DNA from: Christensenella sp. UBA1782
GTDB taxonomy: Bacteria; Bacillota; Clostridia; Christensenellales; DTU072
Length of the DNA stretch: 11,255 nucleotides
Reading direction: 5' to 3'
Assembly (NCBI GenBank): GCA_002315475.1
Contig: DCGI01000106.1
Span: 3,621-14,875, forward strand
Part shown: positions 9,401 to 11,255 of the stretch, one piece after another
Layout of the letters: each line of letters starts with the position of its first letter
Numbering within the stretch: position 1 is the first letter of the stretch
The notes under the pieces: generated by a model
What the model was told of the DNA's origin: nothing
The model's input: only the letters and a program-made list of their open reading frames with translations
Databases searched by the model: none
Position numbers and translations under genes: made by a program

Positions 9401-10441
9401 CCCGTCCGAAATCAAAACGCCTTCGGTGGTGGCGATATTGATCCATTTGGCGTACAAATTGACGTTGCTTGTAAATGCGGAAGGAAACTGTACTTTTTGC
9501 ATACAGTCTTCGTCGTAATACCAAGCGTAGAACTCGTACCCATTCACTTCGGAAACAAGGGAAGCTATATCGGACACGTTTTCTCCGATTCCGCATTCTT
9601 TCACGTAGGTTCTGTCGGCAACGGAATCGAGAAGGGTTAAGGATACGTAAGGATACGCAACCACTTCCATGTTGCTGCGAATATCGTTAAAGTCGGGTGT
9701 GGACAGAACCTCCCCTCGTGCGGAAGAAGAAATCTGCATCCATTTGACGGAAACCCCTTCTTCGACGGGTGGCGTGGGAACGGAACCTTGTAAAATACCG
9801 TTCTTTGCCGAAATCTCCGTCAGTTTTACCCGAGAACGGGTATAATACACCACTCCGTTCCGGAAAGTGGTATCGTTCGTGAGAAAATACTCGTCACCGA
9901 GTTCGTAATAAGTGCTTGACGGAACTTCCGCACCGACGACTACCTTTGCGGTCGTGTAAAGAAATTCGTTTTTGTAAAAGACAACCGAAACGGGACGCAA
10001 CGTATAAACGGCTTCCACGACGGTATCGGTTCGGACGGAAGAAAAATCTTCGTCGGAAATGTTCCAAGAAGCGATATAGCCGTCTTTTTCGGGTACGTCG
10101 GGAATGGTCGAGATACTTTTGTTCTTGTCCGAAGTAACGGTATCGAACACTTCTCCGTCCACCATAAACGTTACGGTATATATATTCTTGCTGTACAGAG
10201 CATCCACGCGGGTATCGGCGTTGACTTCGTCGAAATCCTCTATCGACCAAACGCCCTTATACCCTGCCTTTTCGGGAACGTCGGGTACGTCGTCAAGATA
10301 CTTTCCTTTTTCGACTTTGTAAGTCTTATACAAAGAACCGTCGACGTAAAACGAGACGGATACGGTCTGCGAGGTACAGGCTACCAACAAACAAACCATA
10401 AGAAGGATAAAGACAAAAACTAATATTTTATTCTTATTCAC
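488..10441 (-). CDS. Giant BspA-like leucine-rich-repeat surface lipoprotein (about 3,317 aa)
   Basis: The gene runs from GTG at 10441-10439 to TAA at 488-490. The product begins with a lipoprotein signal peptide (basic NKNK, hydrophobic core, lipobox LVAC with Cys22), so it should be exported and lipidated on the outer face of the membrane. Residues about 27-333 contain InlB-B/Flg_new-like beta repeats. From about 340 to 3,255 lie roughly 80 LRR_5 repeats of 22-24 residues with the BspA signature IGxxAFxxCxxLxxVxLPxSV. A non-LRR C-terminal cap (about 3,254-3,317) ends the chain. No LPxTG sorting signal or transmembrane anchor is present at the C-terminus, so the lipid is the likely anchor. 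BspA-family proteins in Tannerella, Treponema and Trichomonas are linked to binding of host proteins or other cells; adhesion is an inference here. The frame is intact across 9.95 kb, arguing for selection. An upstream in-frame ATG at 10589-10591 is rejected as the start because the promoter and ribosome binding site lie downstream of it. Confidence 0.95.
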   Translation of the reverse strand: MNKNKILVFVFILLMVCLLVACTSQTVSVSFYVDGSLYKTYKVEKGKYLDDVPDVPEKAGYKGVWSIEDFDEVNADTRVDALYSKNIYTVTFMVDGEVFDTVTSDKNKSISTIPDVPEKDGYIASWNISDEDFSSVRTDTVVEAVYTLRPVSVVFYKNEFLYTTAKVVVGAEVPSSTYYELGDEYFLTNDTTFRNGVVYYTRSRVKLTEISAKNGILQGSVPTPPVEEGVSVKWMQISSSARGEVLSTPDFNDIRSNMEVVAYPYVSLTLLDSVADRTYVKECGIGENVSDIASLVSEVNGYEFYAWYYDEDCMQKVQFPSAFTSNVNLYAKWINIATTEGVLISDGVVYGYEGTSSDVFIPSKYQYTDGDVTKSAYVTAIGEGAFKNSTITGISLPATLKSIGNDAFLGCTFLTALTFPDGNYIETIGKQAFRRCEKLASFNFSPKTAEIGEYAFAECSDLHAVKGLDNTSISVLSAYCFAKCGSLSYLLLPPSITEIGNGAFSDDILAEIEFSSPDTVTKIGNYAFFNCKKFSGFLSENLTEVGISPYGGCSVLSSATLLGSKKLYQLFSDEEPSDAASYYSVQNYYVPSSLITVLLLNPSVEGLGKAGEGVVGTGTLSDCYSVKDVSFAGKVVKIETNAFSLNNYTATEEECAVSLPEGLEEIDDRAFVLRKDIRSIALPSSLVKIGEESFSGLNKLSAVSLSGTNSLYSVGKDAFAGTKWLSSYSGLIALGRIVLGISEDYCRKANLTALTAKDFAGITTIAPYAFSNNGVLKSVTLGDSVHTIGKAAFKNCAVLETFAFNAYLVSDERKTGDCLLDGCSALKTLTVCEDIAFADLFTDEILPDSLVTIKIQYSEKKSVIEADKYSFDSVENLTISDGFTKISENAFRQMSALRTVTVGSTVTEIEKNAFESCPVLESVRIEGGLLTVGEGAFRSCSALTELVLPDCVQEIGNNAFYGSGLKEFTAPASLLTVGKEGFASSSNLGKVTLNEGLLSVGDNAFASCKLVSFTLPQTVSFGTEEEFVGKGCLSGNTFLTELTLGTPVRIATLLNENVPESLTKITIQTGEIPAYAFQNLPVSTVVLQEVTGIGNGAFDSCTNLRKIAIPASVERIGAEAFANCTSMTSCDFSMNGSCLQTLEKGIFKNCVKLGYAVFPNVVNETNWEEMFLNCRALTTTNLPQTVLNIGDYAYSGCEKLSSVAMHNNVESIGKYAFANCKNIEFDSVEFTRLQTVGVSAFENCEKVKNIRADSVQSVGENAYKGCLSIEEITICENDVSYYAAETAATVSTVNISETATTVSSICFEGCSGLTTVIVLSSVATFPVQEILDSVSSEVIVFVVKELYDGDNLSPSVKNAVYCKPSQADFTYEISDGYAVLTGIETSFAEPIVYLPDTITVGGIKYTVKAIGEKAFNNRTDFSQVIIPSTVTDIGSAAFANSSLKKIVFESGSKCESIGTFAFNNTAIEKISIPSTVKRIGDSTFSGCSVLSEVYFPSTSMLTYIGSNTFYGTKALHTITLTGAIAYIGSSAFADSGLTSFSFGEKAMLTELSDSIFENDALGALVLPETVKKMGVDALKGYNGTEISLPDALTEIGEGAFQNASRLTAVSFPSSLQSIGKKAFYNNTSLTAIRLPDSLTTVGAEAFAGCNAVTEITVGKKLTTVGNGAFQGTEKLTSVLFGAERMANLALDNGVFSDAGKEGTGISVVVSESVVSLPDNLFYPVTTGIGIPTVTEVIFDGTPVCNGIGKNVFRQSDITEVVLPASLLYVGEGAFVDCNKLTIYSQTARAGKQWEDGWENVTSAVEYRTQNRTSGDFVFVAYGENAYITDYAGNDAIVTLPDVLDGLTVIGTGIGLEGKDFLSVSLPASVKTVGSFYDCQNLVGITLAEGTKEIPEKAFFGCGELLYFVIPSSVERIGKDAFGGCASLATVYIDSITVSDGWEGDESGLLSVAETVYIEKNIGEVSYLPEQTYTLLDGVREGYLVYTSLYWRSTSKSAYAYLLNDWKPTDSIANPAQPTEGKTISKKYHLYVDGGAMTENVYNWKDLRDTISVITVGEGVTSIGKSAFADSKNLETVYFDATDCVDASQDKSYFAGSGTKGFELVLGEKVTHVPAYLCYNNKYLRDIQWENATILSIGVSAFENCYGLTSLLLPDSVERIEEYAFKGCTKLQNLVIGQGMETFGAGCFADIGIDEDGFYLNRITYNALAAENLSGNKGVFSTTMQYTSEYTGAEILFGNTVTNVPDYLFYGCKNVSSVTFPSDSSLAEIGKSAFYECVNIDDVSIPSPVQKIGEYAFYSCSSLQTVTFSLAGKLSFIGQKAFGMTAYYNKESNWKNDVLYLANRFLLEGRVDVSEDYVVSSDTDIIAEKAFESAIGLRYITIPASVDYINDNAFASCSLLHTVFVSSRSVMEGLSSESAEGSLCKYAHNVYYMSELYVGGKIGSYIDTKYRMVEKDTLLSSVRYVSFTNLYWACSEEENGVYAYMINVDHDVDEKTGKHNNGYRMEIKGTGAMQNFADFGKALWNEYAESVESLHIDDGVTALGNYAFSGCTALKTLNFHSENDFVSIGSFAFFGCSALTEMVIPKNVTYIGRGAFSGCTGLTSLLYKAVDCADFAENNAVFLHAGADKGMNVTVDYKVVHIPAYLFCPSSDEEGSPSLTQVVFNGGAGCACESIGAYAFAYCADMRNFSCEGTALKTIREKAFYDCAGLSSVRIPSGVEQIGDQAYGCCYGLTQIVYSAKKCADLTAEQVIFGEAGGESGITLTITDTVEKIPAYLFQDTHTITKVDFPSVDASGKSSGRLETIGTYAFAECTGMISLDLPDTLSEIAPSAFYRCIALESLVIPFVGRSSSTTSAQEKALFGSIFGQAQKTAEEEIIPLDGMYVAEQTISDILSYSYYIPMSLTSITVTKYTNIYNGALSGLSYARTTQSGGQNQVAYYGVTRIAVNRSSVTDVEDKETGKIITNGYYIGEYAFAASKALTTVTLNDIVSTIGKKAFYGCEKLTSVTVPVNVSTIGEEAYYGCTNVENIYFEAVSCDNFAVGSSVFGKVGNNKGGVSVTIGKSVESIPANLFNATESPSVGSVICDNTVLTSIGDNAFLNCAQLSALKLPSTLKRIGKTILNGTNYYKTGSNWSGKVLYYTGNGYKYVLGYNAQRTEDSSTTLTLEATTVLVAASAFEDAGITSISMPETVKYIGDYAFSGASLTSVTLPETSKLSTIGEGAFKKCRKLLSFTVTSEVVSIGEEAFGDCVELVTVTFDSLTICGKITSKTSCGGICSIATTVLVKTSIVYGVGTYISGNAYTKEPSPVEGYTIYKKN
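491..682 (-). other. C-terminal cap module of the lipoprotein (residues about 3254-3317)
   Basis: The last 64 residues leave the LRR pattern after TVTFDSLTICG. They contain ATTVLVKTSIVYGVGTYI and end PSPVEGYTIYKKN. The order (V-strand, TxVxVKxxI, YxxxxY, GYxxYx) is the same as in the caps inside junctions 3 and 4, where the chain continues into a new unit instead of stopping. It carries no sorting signal or hydrophobic anchor. Confidence 0.6.
2801..3242 (-). other. Junction 4 in the lipoprotein: cap plus GTGAM-type restart (residues about 2400-2547)
   Basis: The cap starts TVFVSSRSV and includes NVYYMSELYVGGKIGSYI, followed by VRYVSFTNLYWACSEE. The restart has GVYAYMINVD, IKGTGAMQNF, an LWNEY segment and SLHIDDGVTALGNYAF. 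Element by element it parallels junction 3: VY-x-(S/E) strand, Tyr-rich strand, LYW, YAY(L/M)(L/I)N, G(T/G)GAM, W, and DGVTxxGxxAF. The two copies differ in spacer lengths. Confidence 0.7.
4241..4660 (-). other. Junction 3 in the lipoprotein: cap plus GGAM-type restart (residues about 1928-2067)
   Basis: A cap segment (TVYIDS..., TVYIEKNIG..., REGYLVYTSLYW) leads to a restart segment with SAYAYLLND, VDGGAMTENV and ITVGEGVTSIGKSAF. In many BspA-like proteins the first module reads 'LTISGTGAMxxY...W......I..VVIGDGVTSIGxxAF', and this copy follows that plan. Junction 4 shares the same order of elements, so the two probably arose by an ancient segmental duplication. Confidence 0.65.
4893..5107 (-). 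other. Junction 2 in the lipoprotein: cap and restart (residues about 1779-1850)
   Basis: The segment LTIYSQTARAGKQWEDGW matches the usual last strand of BspA-like LRR proteins, which commonly reads 'LTIYCEA...PxGWxxxWN...CPVVWG'. It is followed directly by a lead-in containing FVAYGENAYITDYAG, then LPDVLDGLTVIG, which restarts the LRR pattern. The end of one LRR protein is thus followed by the start of another in the same frame. Confidence 0.65.
6197..6432 (-). other. Junction 1 in the lipoprotein: cap segment followed by a new LRR unit (residues about 1337-1415)
   Basis: The LRR pattern stops at VIVFVVKELYDGD. It is followed by a short spacer with YCKPSQ, then a non-LRR beta segment (FTYEISDGYAVLTGI), and resumes at VKAIGEKAF. 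This is the layout typical of the beginning of a BspA-like protein: a short beta lead-in with 'DGYAxLTGY' flavour, then LPDTI..., then the first LRR. It suggests the start of an ancestral LRR unit joined to the end of the previous one. Confidence 0.6.
9443..10363 (-). repeat. N-terminal InlB-B / Flg_new-like beta repeats (about residues 27-333)
   Basis: Two adjacent, clearly related repeats cover about residues 27-83 and 87-146. Each begins VxFxVDGxxx and contains DVPEKxGY followed by a W and then a V(D/E)AxY end. A third degenerate segment begins VSVVFYKNEF (about 151-200). A further repeat at about 266-333 has the canonical GYEFYAWYYDEDC (301-313) and ends NLYAKW (328-333), as in Flg_new/InlB B-repeats. 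These small beta-grasp-like modules act as stalk or spacer domains in Gram-positive surface proteins, so here they probably hold the LRR region away from the membrane. Confidence 0.8.
10376..10441 (-). other. Lipoprotein signal peptide (type II, residues 1-22)
   Basis: The N-terminus has Lys3 and Lys5, a hydrophobic stretch from residue 6 to 20 rich in Leu, Val and Phe, and a lipobox LVAC with the invariant Cys at residue 22 (codon 10376-10378). Family knowledge says such Cys residues receive diacylglycerol from Lgt and are exposed by Lsp cleavage. The mature chain begins Cys-Thr-Ser. Confidence 0.92.
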
Positions 10442-10450
10442 GTGTGCACG

Positions 10451-10455
10451 CTCCT
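10451..10455 (-). promoter_or_regulatory. Ribosome binding site that decides the GTG start
   Basis: AGGAG on the minus strand lies 9 bases upstream of the GTG at 10441-10439. No comparable purine box precedes the far-upstream ATG. Starting at this GTG gives a textbook lipoprotein signal peptide with a short basic n-region, whereas the next in-frame ATG (residue 15) would cut the hydrophobic core in half. Confidence 0.85.
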
Positions 10456-10477
10456 GATAAATAAATATACAAAATAT

Positions 10478-10506
10478 ATTATAATATATAAACAATAGAA
10501 AAGCAA
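10478..10506 (-). promoter_or_regulatory. Housekeeping-type promoter of the giant lipoprotein gene
   Basis: Read on the minus strand, TTGCTT (10506-10501) is followed by exactly 17 bases and a perfect TATAAT (10483-10478), in an AT-rich stretch. This fits a primary sigma factor promoter. Transcription should begin near 10471, giving a leader of about 30 bases before the GTG. Since the promoter lies inside the extended open frame, the real start codon must be downstream of it. No operator dyad is evident around it. Confidence 0.75.
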
Positions 10507-10625
10507 GACGAGAAACCAAAAAAAGCAAATAAAAATCACCGTACTTCAAAAACACGAAAACACAAACTTTATAAATAAAAAAATAATACAAACTCGTTTT
10601 GAAAAAAGCATAATTTATAAGAGTA

Positions 10626-10653
10626 TTTTAAGTATACGGGGCTATCCTATAAT
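10626..10653 (+). promoter_or_regulatory. Candidate promoter of repeat unit 1
   Basis: TTTTAA (10626-10631) and a perfect TATAAT (10648-10653) are 16 bases apart, with GGGG in the spacer (10638-10641). The -10 box is ideal. The -35 box is unlike TTGACA but is kept in all four units, so a regulator or an alternative sigma factor may be involved. Confidence 0.55.
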
Positions 10654-10660
10654 CGTAATT

Positions 10661-10728
10661 GATCCTATTCAATTCATTCGTTCCCTCTTACGGAAAGGCA
10701 CCGGCTTACGTCGGTGCCTTTCTGTTTT
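10661..10728 (+). ncRNA. Candidate small RNA, unit 1 (about 68 nt)
   Basis: The start is inferred about 8 bases after TATAAT and the end from the terminator. The transcript would carry a pyrimidine-rich segment TTCGTTCCCTCTT (10677-10689) followed by a strong terminator hairpin. A dyad, AATTGA-TCCTAT-TCAATT (10657-10674), straddles the predicted start: it is either an RNA hairpin, if transcription starts slightly earlier, or a DNA operator. No start codon with a ribosome binding site lies inside. UCCC-type single-stranded segments are typical seeds of Gram-positive trans-acting sRNAs such as RsaE and LhrC; homology to these is not claimed. Confidence 0.5.
10693..10728 (+). terminator. Intrinsic terminator of unit 1
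   Basis: GAAAGGCACCG (10693-10703) pairs perfectly with CGGTGCCTTTC (10712-10722) around an 8-base loop, followed by TGTTTT. The 11-bp GC-rich stem with a T tail fits a Rho-independent terminator. Its purine-rich 5' arm is also part of the conserved repeat. Confidence 0.75.
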
Positions 10729-10774
10729 ACAAAACAATACTTTTTTTTGATCGTATTCATACAAATAAATAGTG

Positions 10775-10802
10775 TTTTAAGAAAAAGGGTGTATGCTAAT
10801 CA
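10775..10802 (+). promoter_or_regulatory. Diverged promoter region of repeat unit 2
   Basis: TTTTAA (10775-10780) is intact and GGGTGTAT follows in the spacer. The -10 slot at the same 16-base distance reads TAATCA (10797-10802), which is weak. This unit may be transcribed poorly, need an activator, or be decaying. Confidence 0.35.
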
Positions 10803-10809
10803 AGGTAGA

Positions 10810-10885
10810 AGATATTCTATTGCAAATTCATTCTTTCCCTTTTTTCGGAAAAGCATCGACCGACGTCGATGCTTTTCTGTTTTTT
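10810..10885 (+). ncRNA. Candidate small RNA, unit 2 (diverged paralogue)
   Basis: The unit keeps ATTCATTC, TTTCCCTTTTTTCGG and a strong terminator, but the rest differs from units 1 and 3. The dyad is TAGAA-gata-TTCTA (10806-10819), beginning exactly 4 bases after the -10 slot as in the other units yet with a different sequence, so pairing is kept while sequence is not. The pyrimidine segment differs too (TTCTTTCCCTT against TTCGTTCCCTC), so target choice may have changed. The start is inferred from the alignment. Confidence 0.38.
10848..10885 (+). terminator. Intrinsic terminator of unit 2
   Basis: GAAAAGCATCGAC (10848-10860) pairs perfectly with GTCGATGCTTTTC (10865-10877) over 13 bp around a CGAC loop, followed by TGTTTTTT. 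It is the best terminator in the array. The stem differs in sequence from units 1 and 3 but is fully paired, as expected for a retained function. Confidence 0.82.
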
Positions 10886-10940
10886 GACTTTTTCCGAAAC
10901 AAACATAATTTTTTTTAAGAAGCCGAAAAAATTCAAACCG

Positions 10941-10968
10941 ATTTAAGCAAGTCGGGGTATTCTATACT
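10941..10968 (+). promoter_or_regulatory. Candidate promoter of repeat unit 3
   Basis: ATTTAA (10941-10946), 16 bases including GGGGTAT (10954-10960), then TATACT (10963-10968). The spacing matches the other units exactly, although the flanking sequence differs. Confidence 0.52.
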
Positions 10969-10975
10969 CGTAATT

Positions 10976-11045
10976 GATCCTATTCAATTCATTCGTTCCC
11001 TCTTACGGAAAGGCACCGTCGTTTACGTCGGTGCCTTTCTGTAGT
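10976..11045 (+). ncRNA. Candidate small RNA, unit 3 (near-identical to unit 1)
   Basis: It is identical to unit 1 from just after the -10 box through the 5' arm of the terminator (50 of 50 bases). It differs only in the terminator loop and the tail. The dyad is at 10972-10989 and the TTCGTTCCCT segment at 10992-11001. Such identity between flanks that do not match implies a recent duplication or strong selection on the transcript. Confidence 0.5.
11008..11043 (+). terminator. Terminator-like hairpin of unit 3, poor T tract
   Basis: GAAAGGCACCG (11008-11018) pairs with CGGTGCCTTTC (11029-11039). The tail reads TGTAGTATATT, lacking the run of T seen after units 1 and 2. The loop has lengthened by two bases relative to unit 1. 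Termination may be less efficient here. Confidence 0.5.
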
Positions 11046-11205
11046 ATATTGGAAAAAACTTCTTACAAAAACATCCCGTCTGAAGTTCGTGCCAATCCGT
11101 CTCCTCTTGCACAAAAAAATTCTGTAAATTCTTTCAGTATATAGGTCAAGCAATTTTCCGTACGATTTCCTAAAAATTCTCTAAAAACATTTTTCTTTCA
11201 GTTAA

Positions 11206-11255
11206 TTTTAATATATCGGGTGTACAATACAATCGTAATTGATCCTATTCAATTC
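11206..11255 (+). ncRNA. Fourth repeat unit, promoter and 5' end only (cut by window edge)
   Basis: TTTTAA (11206-11211), 16 bases including CGGG, then TACAAT (11228-11233), followed by 22 bases identical to units 1 and 3 including the full dyad (11237-11254). The remainder lies outside the window, so the array continues to the right. The 160 bases between units 3 and 4 show no gene; a 10-base direct repeat TTCTTTCAGT (11129-11138 and 11193-11202) is the only structure seen there. Confidence 0.45.

Larger units (their letters stand above)
690..9424 (-). repeat. BspA-type LRR_5 array, about 80 repeats
   Basis: The coding sequence repeats with a period of about 66-72 bases. On the plus strand this is visible as recurring blocks like AAGGCGTATTCTCCGAT, which encode IG(E/N)(Y/A)AF on the minus strand. 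Counting AF/CF/LF-type repeat cores by eye gives about 75-85 units. Repeats are well diverged from one another, so this is an old expansion rather than a recent tandem slip. Short linkers and caps interrupt the array at the junctions listed separately. Confidence 0.9.
10626..11255 (+). repeat. Tandem array of four short repeat units (candidate small-RNA genes)
   Basis: No protein-coding gene is seen in this AT-rich stretch. Four units share the same order: TTTTAA-like box, 16 bases with a central G-run, TATAAT-like box, short dyad, ATTCATTC, TTCCCT, CGGAAA, and a GC-rich terminator hairpin. Units 1 and 3 are identical over 50 bases just after the TATAAT-like box (10654-10703 and 10969-11018). 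Unit 4 matches for 22 bases up to the window edge. Unit 2 is diverged but keeps the layout. Aligned unit starts are 149, 166 and 265 bases apart. The bases between units are unrelated, so the conserved part is the gene-like portion only. Confidence 0.8.

Noticed and set aside
10442..10591. Fifty-residue N-terminal extension of the lipoprotein
   Set aside because: The extension spans the promoter and the ribosome binding site and is made of translated AT-rich leader; the GTG start explains all signals better.
10626..10660. SigB-type promoter (GTTTAA and GGGTAT)
   Set aside because: TTTTAA and GGGG(C)TAT are present but only about 6-7 bases apart, whereas SigB promoters need about 12-15; the TATAAT-like box at 16 bases is the better match.
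10626..10947. CiaR-type operator (paired TTTAAG) as in pneumococcal csRNA promoters
   Set aside because: Only one TTTAAG-like element is found in each unit, and unit 4 has TTTTAAT; the second half-site at five bases is missing.
10626..11255. CRISPR array
   Set aside because: Units are 149-265 bases apart, contain terminators and promoter-like boxes, and differ in length of the conserved part; repeats and spacers do not have CRISPR proportions and no cas gene is present.
10626..11255. Insertion sequence or MITE ends, or integron attC sites
   Set aside because: No terminal inverted repeats bounding a unit, no target duplications and no transposase or integrase; conservation starts at a promoter-like box and ends at a terminator.

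Overview
The window is almost entirely one giant minus-strand gene. It encodes a surface lipoprotein of about 3,317 residues built from BspA-type (LRR_5) leucine-rich repeats. A short intergenic gap and the start of a second minus-strand gene lie at the left edge. At the right edge is an AT-rich, gene-free stretch carrying four tandem copies of a short plus-strand repeat unit. AGGAG-type ribosome binding sites, a TTGCTT-17-TATAAT promoter, a Gram-positive style lipobox and the mix of InlB-B/Flg_new and BspA repeats all point to a Bacillota (Firmicutes) genome. An uncultured gut or host-associated Clostridia-like bacterium is plausible, but this is an inference from protein style only; no taxonomic marker is present.

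Layout, right to left along the transcribed strand: the lipoprotein gene has its own promoter (10478-10506), a GTG start at 10441 with AGGAG nine bases upstream, and a stop at 488-490. After 27 bases with no terminator comes the ATG (458-460) of a medium-chain dehydrogenase/reductase-like protein that runs off the left edge. The two genes are probably co-transcribed. The lipoprotein has a lipobox signal peptide (Cys22), InlB-B/Flg_new-like beta repeats to about residue 333, then roughly 80 leucine-rich repeats. Four internal cap-plus-restart junctions and a C-terminal cap suggest that at least five ancestral LRR proteins were joined head to tail.

Divergently, 10626-11255 holds four units with the same architecture: TTTTAA-like box, 16 bases containing a G-run, TATAAT-like box, a short dyad, a pyrimidine-rich TTCCCT segment, and a strong terminator hairpin. 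The fourth is cut by the window edge. This looks like a tandem family of small RNA genes of about 70 nt. The pyrimidine segment of two copies is perfectly complementary over 10 nt to the mRNA at the lipoprotein stop codon, just upstream of the dehydrogenase ribosome binding site. The sRNA array and its possible local target are the most novel elements here. Both are hypotheses from inspection only.
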